This document shows, piece by piece, positions 5,422 through 6,676 of a stretch of 6,676 nucleotides of DNA; position 1 is the first letter of the stretch, and each line of letters begins with the position of its first letter. The translations under genes were made by a program, and so were the position numbers. The notes beneath the pieces were generated by a model. It ran no database searches, was not told the origin of the DNA, and saw nothing but the letters and a program-made list of their open reading frames with translations. The stretch lies in NCBI GenBank assembly GCA_019594195.1, contig JAFDTP010000090.1, forward strand, positions 1 to 6,676, read 5' to 3'. The DNA comes from Thermoplasmata archaeon (GTDB lineage: Archaea; Thermoplasmatota; Thermoplasmata; Halarchaeoplasmatales; Halarchaeoplasmataceae).

Positions 5422-5430
5422 ATAAATATT
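5422..5430 (+). promoter_or_regulatory. TATA box of the leucine-dehydrogenase-like gene
   Basis: ATAAATATT, preceded by the A-rich CGGACAAAAAC (BRE-like), lies 34-42 bases before the ATG at 5464. A start about 25 bases downstream gives a short leader carrying GAGGAG at 5451-5456, seven bases before the ATG. The gene is therefore likely to be transcribed separately from the nitroreductase gene that ends 69 bases upstream. Confidence 0.55.
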
Positions 5431-5463
5431 CGTAGAAAATAGACCCATCCGAGGAGATATGAT

Positions 5464-6501
5464 ATGAAACTCGAAGAACTCGACGTCGAGGGCTATGAGG
5501 GAGTATACAGAGCAGAGTTAGAGACTTCAGATGATGAAGAACCCGTAGCTATAATCGCTATATACGACACCTCTCTAGGACCGGCGCTGGGAGGAACTAG
5601 ACTGTGGGATTATGAAACTGAAGAAGACGCCCTCGAAGACGTGAAGAGATTATCCAAAGGCATGGCATATAAAGCCGCGGCCGCAGACCTACCGCTGGGT
5701 GGAGGTAAAGCGGTAATAAACGCTGACCCTAAGGAAAAAACCGAAGAGTGGTTCGACGAGTACGGTAAGGCCGTAGAAGCTCTAGGTGGAAATTACATCA
5801 CCGCCGAGGACGTCAACACCGTGACCGACGACATGGCTGTCGTCGCGAAACACACCGATCACGTCGTAGGCCTCGAAGAAGGTCTTGGAGACCCTTCTCC
5901 TATCACCGCTAAAGGGGTTTATCACGGCATAATAGCTTCGCTCAAAGAACATGAAGATCATGATCCTGAGAACATGGAGGACGTCACCGTTCTGATACAA
6001 GGTCTAGGCAAAGTCGGTAGTTATCTTGCCGAGCATCTTCTTGAAGACGGAGCGACAGTCAAAGGAAGCGATATCGACGAGGAAGCGGTCAAAGAGATGG
6101 AAGAAAAAGGTCTAGAACCAGTGGATCCAGAAGATGTATACAGTGAAGAATGCGATGTATTCGCTCCATGCGCCCTGGGAGGTATAATAAACGACGACAC
6201 CATGGACCAACTCAAATGTGATATCGTCGCAGGAGGGGCGAACAACCAGCTGAAAGAGGAGAGGCATGCAGAAGCCCTTAAAGATAAAGGTATACTCTAT
6301 GCTCCCGACTACGTTATCAATGCCGGCGGACTCCTAGCGGTCTTCAACGAACTCAAAGGTAAGACCCTCGAAGAGGCCAAAAGGGATGCCGCGGGTATAG
6401 AGGACAGGCTGTACCAGATGTACGAAGAGGCAAAGGAAGAAGACATCACTCCGTTGGAAGCCGCAAATAGATACGCCGAAAGGAAGATGGAAGAAGCTTG
6501 A
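5464..6501 (+). CDS. Leucine dehydrogenase-like enzyme (Glu/Leu/Phe/Val dehydrogenase family)
   Basis: Family members reversibly deaminate amino acids to 2-oxo acids with NAD(P). At 345 residues it fits the short leucine/valine/phenylalanine branch (about 350-370) rather than glutamate dehydrogenase (over 410). The N-terminal domain has IYDTSLGPALGGTR (33-46), Lys70 in GMAYK, PLGGGK with the catalytic Lys82, and TAEDV with the catalytic Asp116. The Rossmann domain has GLGKVG (180-185), with Asp203 at the end of the second strand (SDID), which favours NAD+ over NADP+. CDVFAPCALGG (230-240), GGANNQL and YAPDYVINAGG (279-289) are typical of leucine dehydrogenases. All key residues are present, so it should be active. 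It is very acidic (83 Asp+Glu, 32 Lys+Arg). It could feed branched-chain 2-oxo acids into fermentation, or run in reverse for synthesis. Exact substrate preference is not readable by eye. Confidence 0.9.
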   Translation: MKLEELDVEGYEGVYRAELETSDDEEPVAIIAIYDTSLGPALGGTRLWDYETEEDALEDVKRLSKGMAYKAAAADLPLGGGKAVINADPKEKTEEWFDEYGKAVEALGGNYITAEDVNTVTDDMAVVAKHTDHVVGLEEGLGDPSPITAKGVYHGIIASLKEHEDHDPENMEDVTVLIQGLGKVGSYLAEHLLEDGATVKGSDIDEEAVKEMEEKGLEPVDPEDVYSEECDVFAPCALGGIINDDTMDQLKCDIVAGGANNQLKEERHAEALKDKGILYAPDYVINAGGLLAVFNELKGKTLEEAKRDAAGIEDRLYQMYEEAKEEDITPLEAANRYAERKMEEA

Positions 6502-6534
6502 TATCCCTTCTAACAACTAAAAAACCCTTTTCAT

Positions 6535-6675
6535 CTATTCTTCATATATCCTTATAAATAATAATGAAAGAGCGAAAGCTCCTAACATCAAAAAACCGCT
6601 TATCAAAAATCCCATATCGTACAGTCCGGTCAGATCATAGATATATCCAGCTACGTAGGGACCGAGAGCTCCTCC
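6535..6675 (-). CDS. C-terminal end of an MFS-like membrane transporter (partial, cut by window edge)
   Basis: The minus strand is open from the window edge to a TAG at 6537-6535 and gives 46 residues. The pattern GGALGPYVAGYIYDLTGLYD, followed by a hydrophobic stretch of about 20 residues (FLISGF...LSLLFI) and a short charged tail (RIYEE), is typical of the last two transmembrane helices of major facilitator superfamily carriers (loop G.x.GPxxxGxxxDxTGxY). The substrate cannot be told from this end. It converges on the leucine-dehydrogenase-like gene with a gap of 33 bases, within which the minus strand has a T6 run (about 6518-6524) that may end this transcript. The start lies outside the window. 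Confidence 0.7.
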   Translation of the reverse strand, partial: GGALGPYVAGYIYDLTGLYDMGFLISGFLMLGAFALSLLFIRIYEE

Positions 6676-6676
6676 G

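Noticed and set aside
6551..6565. TATA-like CTTATAAATAATAATG on the plus strand
   Set aside because: Falls within the coding end of the transporter on the other strand, and no plus-strand ORF follows.
6570..6581. GAGCGAAAGCTC hairpin with a GAAA tetraloop
   Set aside because: It lies inside the transporter coding sequence (Gly-Ala-Phe-Ala-Leu codons) with only four base pairs.
1..6676. CRISPR arrays, tRNA/rRNA genes, riboswitches, complete insertion sequences
   Set aside because: No regularly spaced repeats, no cloverleaf or rRNA-like stretch and no transposase with terminal repeats could be seen by eye on either strand.

Overview
The window looks like chromosomal DNA of an anaerobic, salt-adapted archaeon. 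Archaeal signs are TATA-type promoters about 25-35 bases before starts, a mix of leaderless (4663) and Shine-Dalgarno-led (1306, 2457, 2730, 5464) genes, and T-rich 3' ends. Most proteins are strongly acidic: by my count the leucine-dehydrogenase-like protein has 83 Asp+Glu against 32 Lys+Arg in 345 residues, as in salt-in proteomes. A tungsten-type aldehyde ferredoxin oxidoreductase (AOR) homologue points to anaerobic metabolism. I cannot name the lineage.

Layout. Positions 1-1250 are an accessory-looking, AT-rich region. On the minus strand there is a short two-ORF remnant resembling a nucleotidyltransferase (MNT)/HEPN toxin-antitoxin pair joined by an ATGA overlap. On the plus strand is an unrecognised 228-residue basic protein, followed by a perfect 16-bp palindrome. 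From 1306 the gene order is tidy: a rhodanese + ABM-domain fusion (+), a hairpin in a convergent gap, osmC (-), a small minus-strand ORF carrying a damaged ferredoxin cysteine motif directly upstream of osmC, a divergent AOR-family gene (+), a SagB-type nitroreductase (+), a leucine/Glu-Phe-Val dehydrogenase family gene (+), and the C-terminal end of an MFS-like transporter (-) cut by the window edge.

How the genes may fit together (inference). OsmC and the rhodanese-ABM protein suggest peroxide and sulfur housekeeping. The dehydrogenase (amino acid to 2-oxo acid), an AOR-type enzyme (normally aldehyde to acid with ferredoxin) and a flavin oxidoreductase would suit amino-acid fermentation. 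However, the three plus-strand redox genes each have their own promoter-like sequence, so they are a neighbourhood rather than a proven operon.

The most interesting points are the AOR homologue, whose third cluster cysteine is His298 and whose usual active-site His position appears to be Trp453, and the adjacent small ORF whose CxxCxxCxxxCP motif has two cysteines replaced by Trp and Arg. I see no CRISPR array, rRNA, tRNA or complete insertion sequence.
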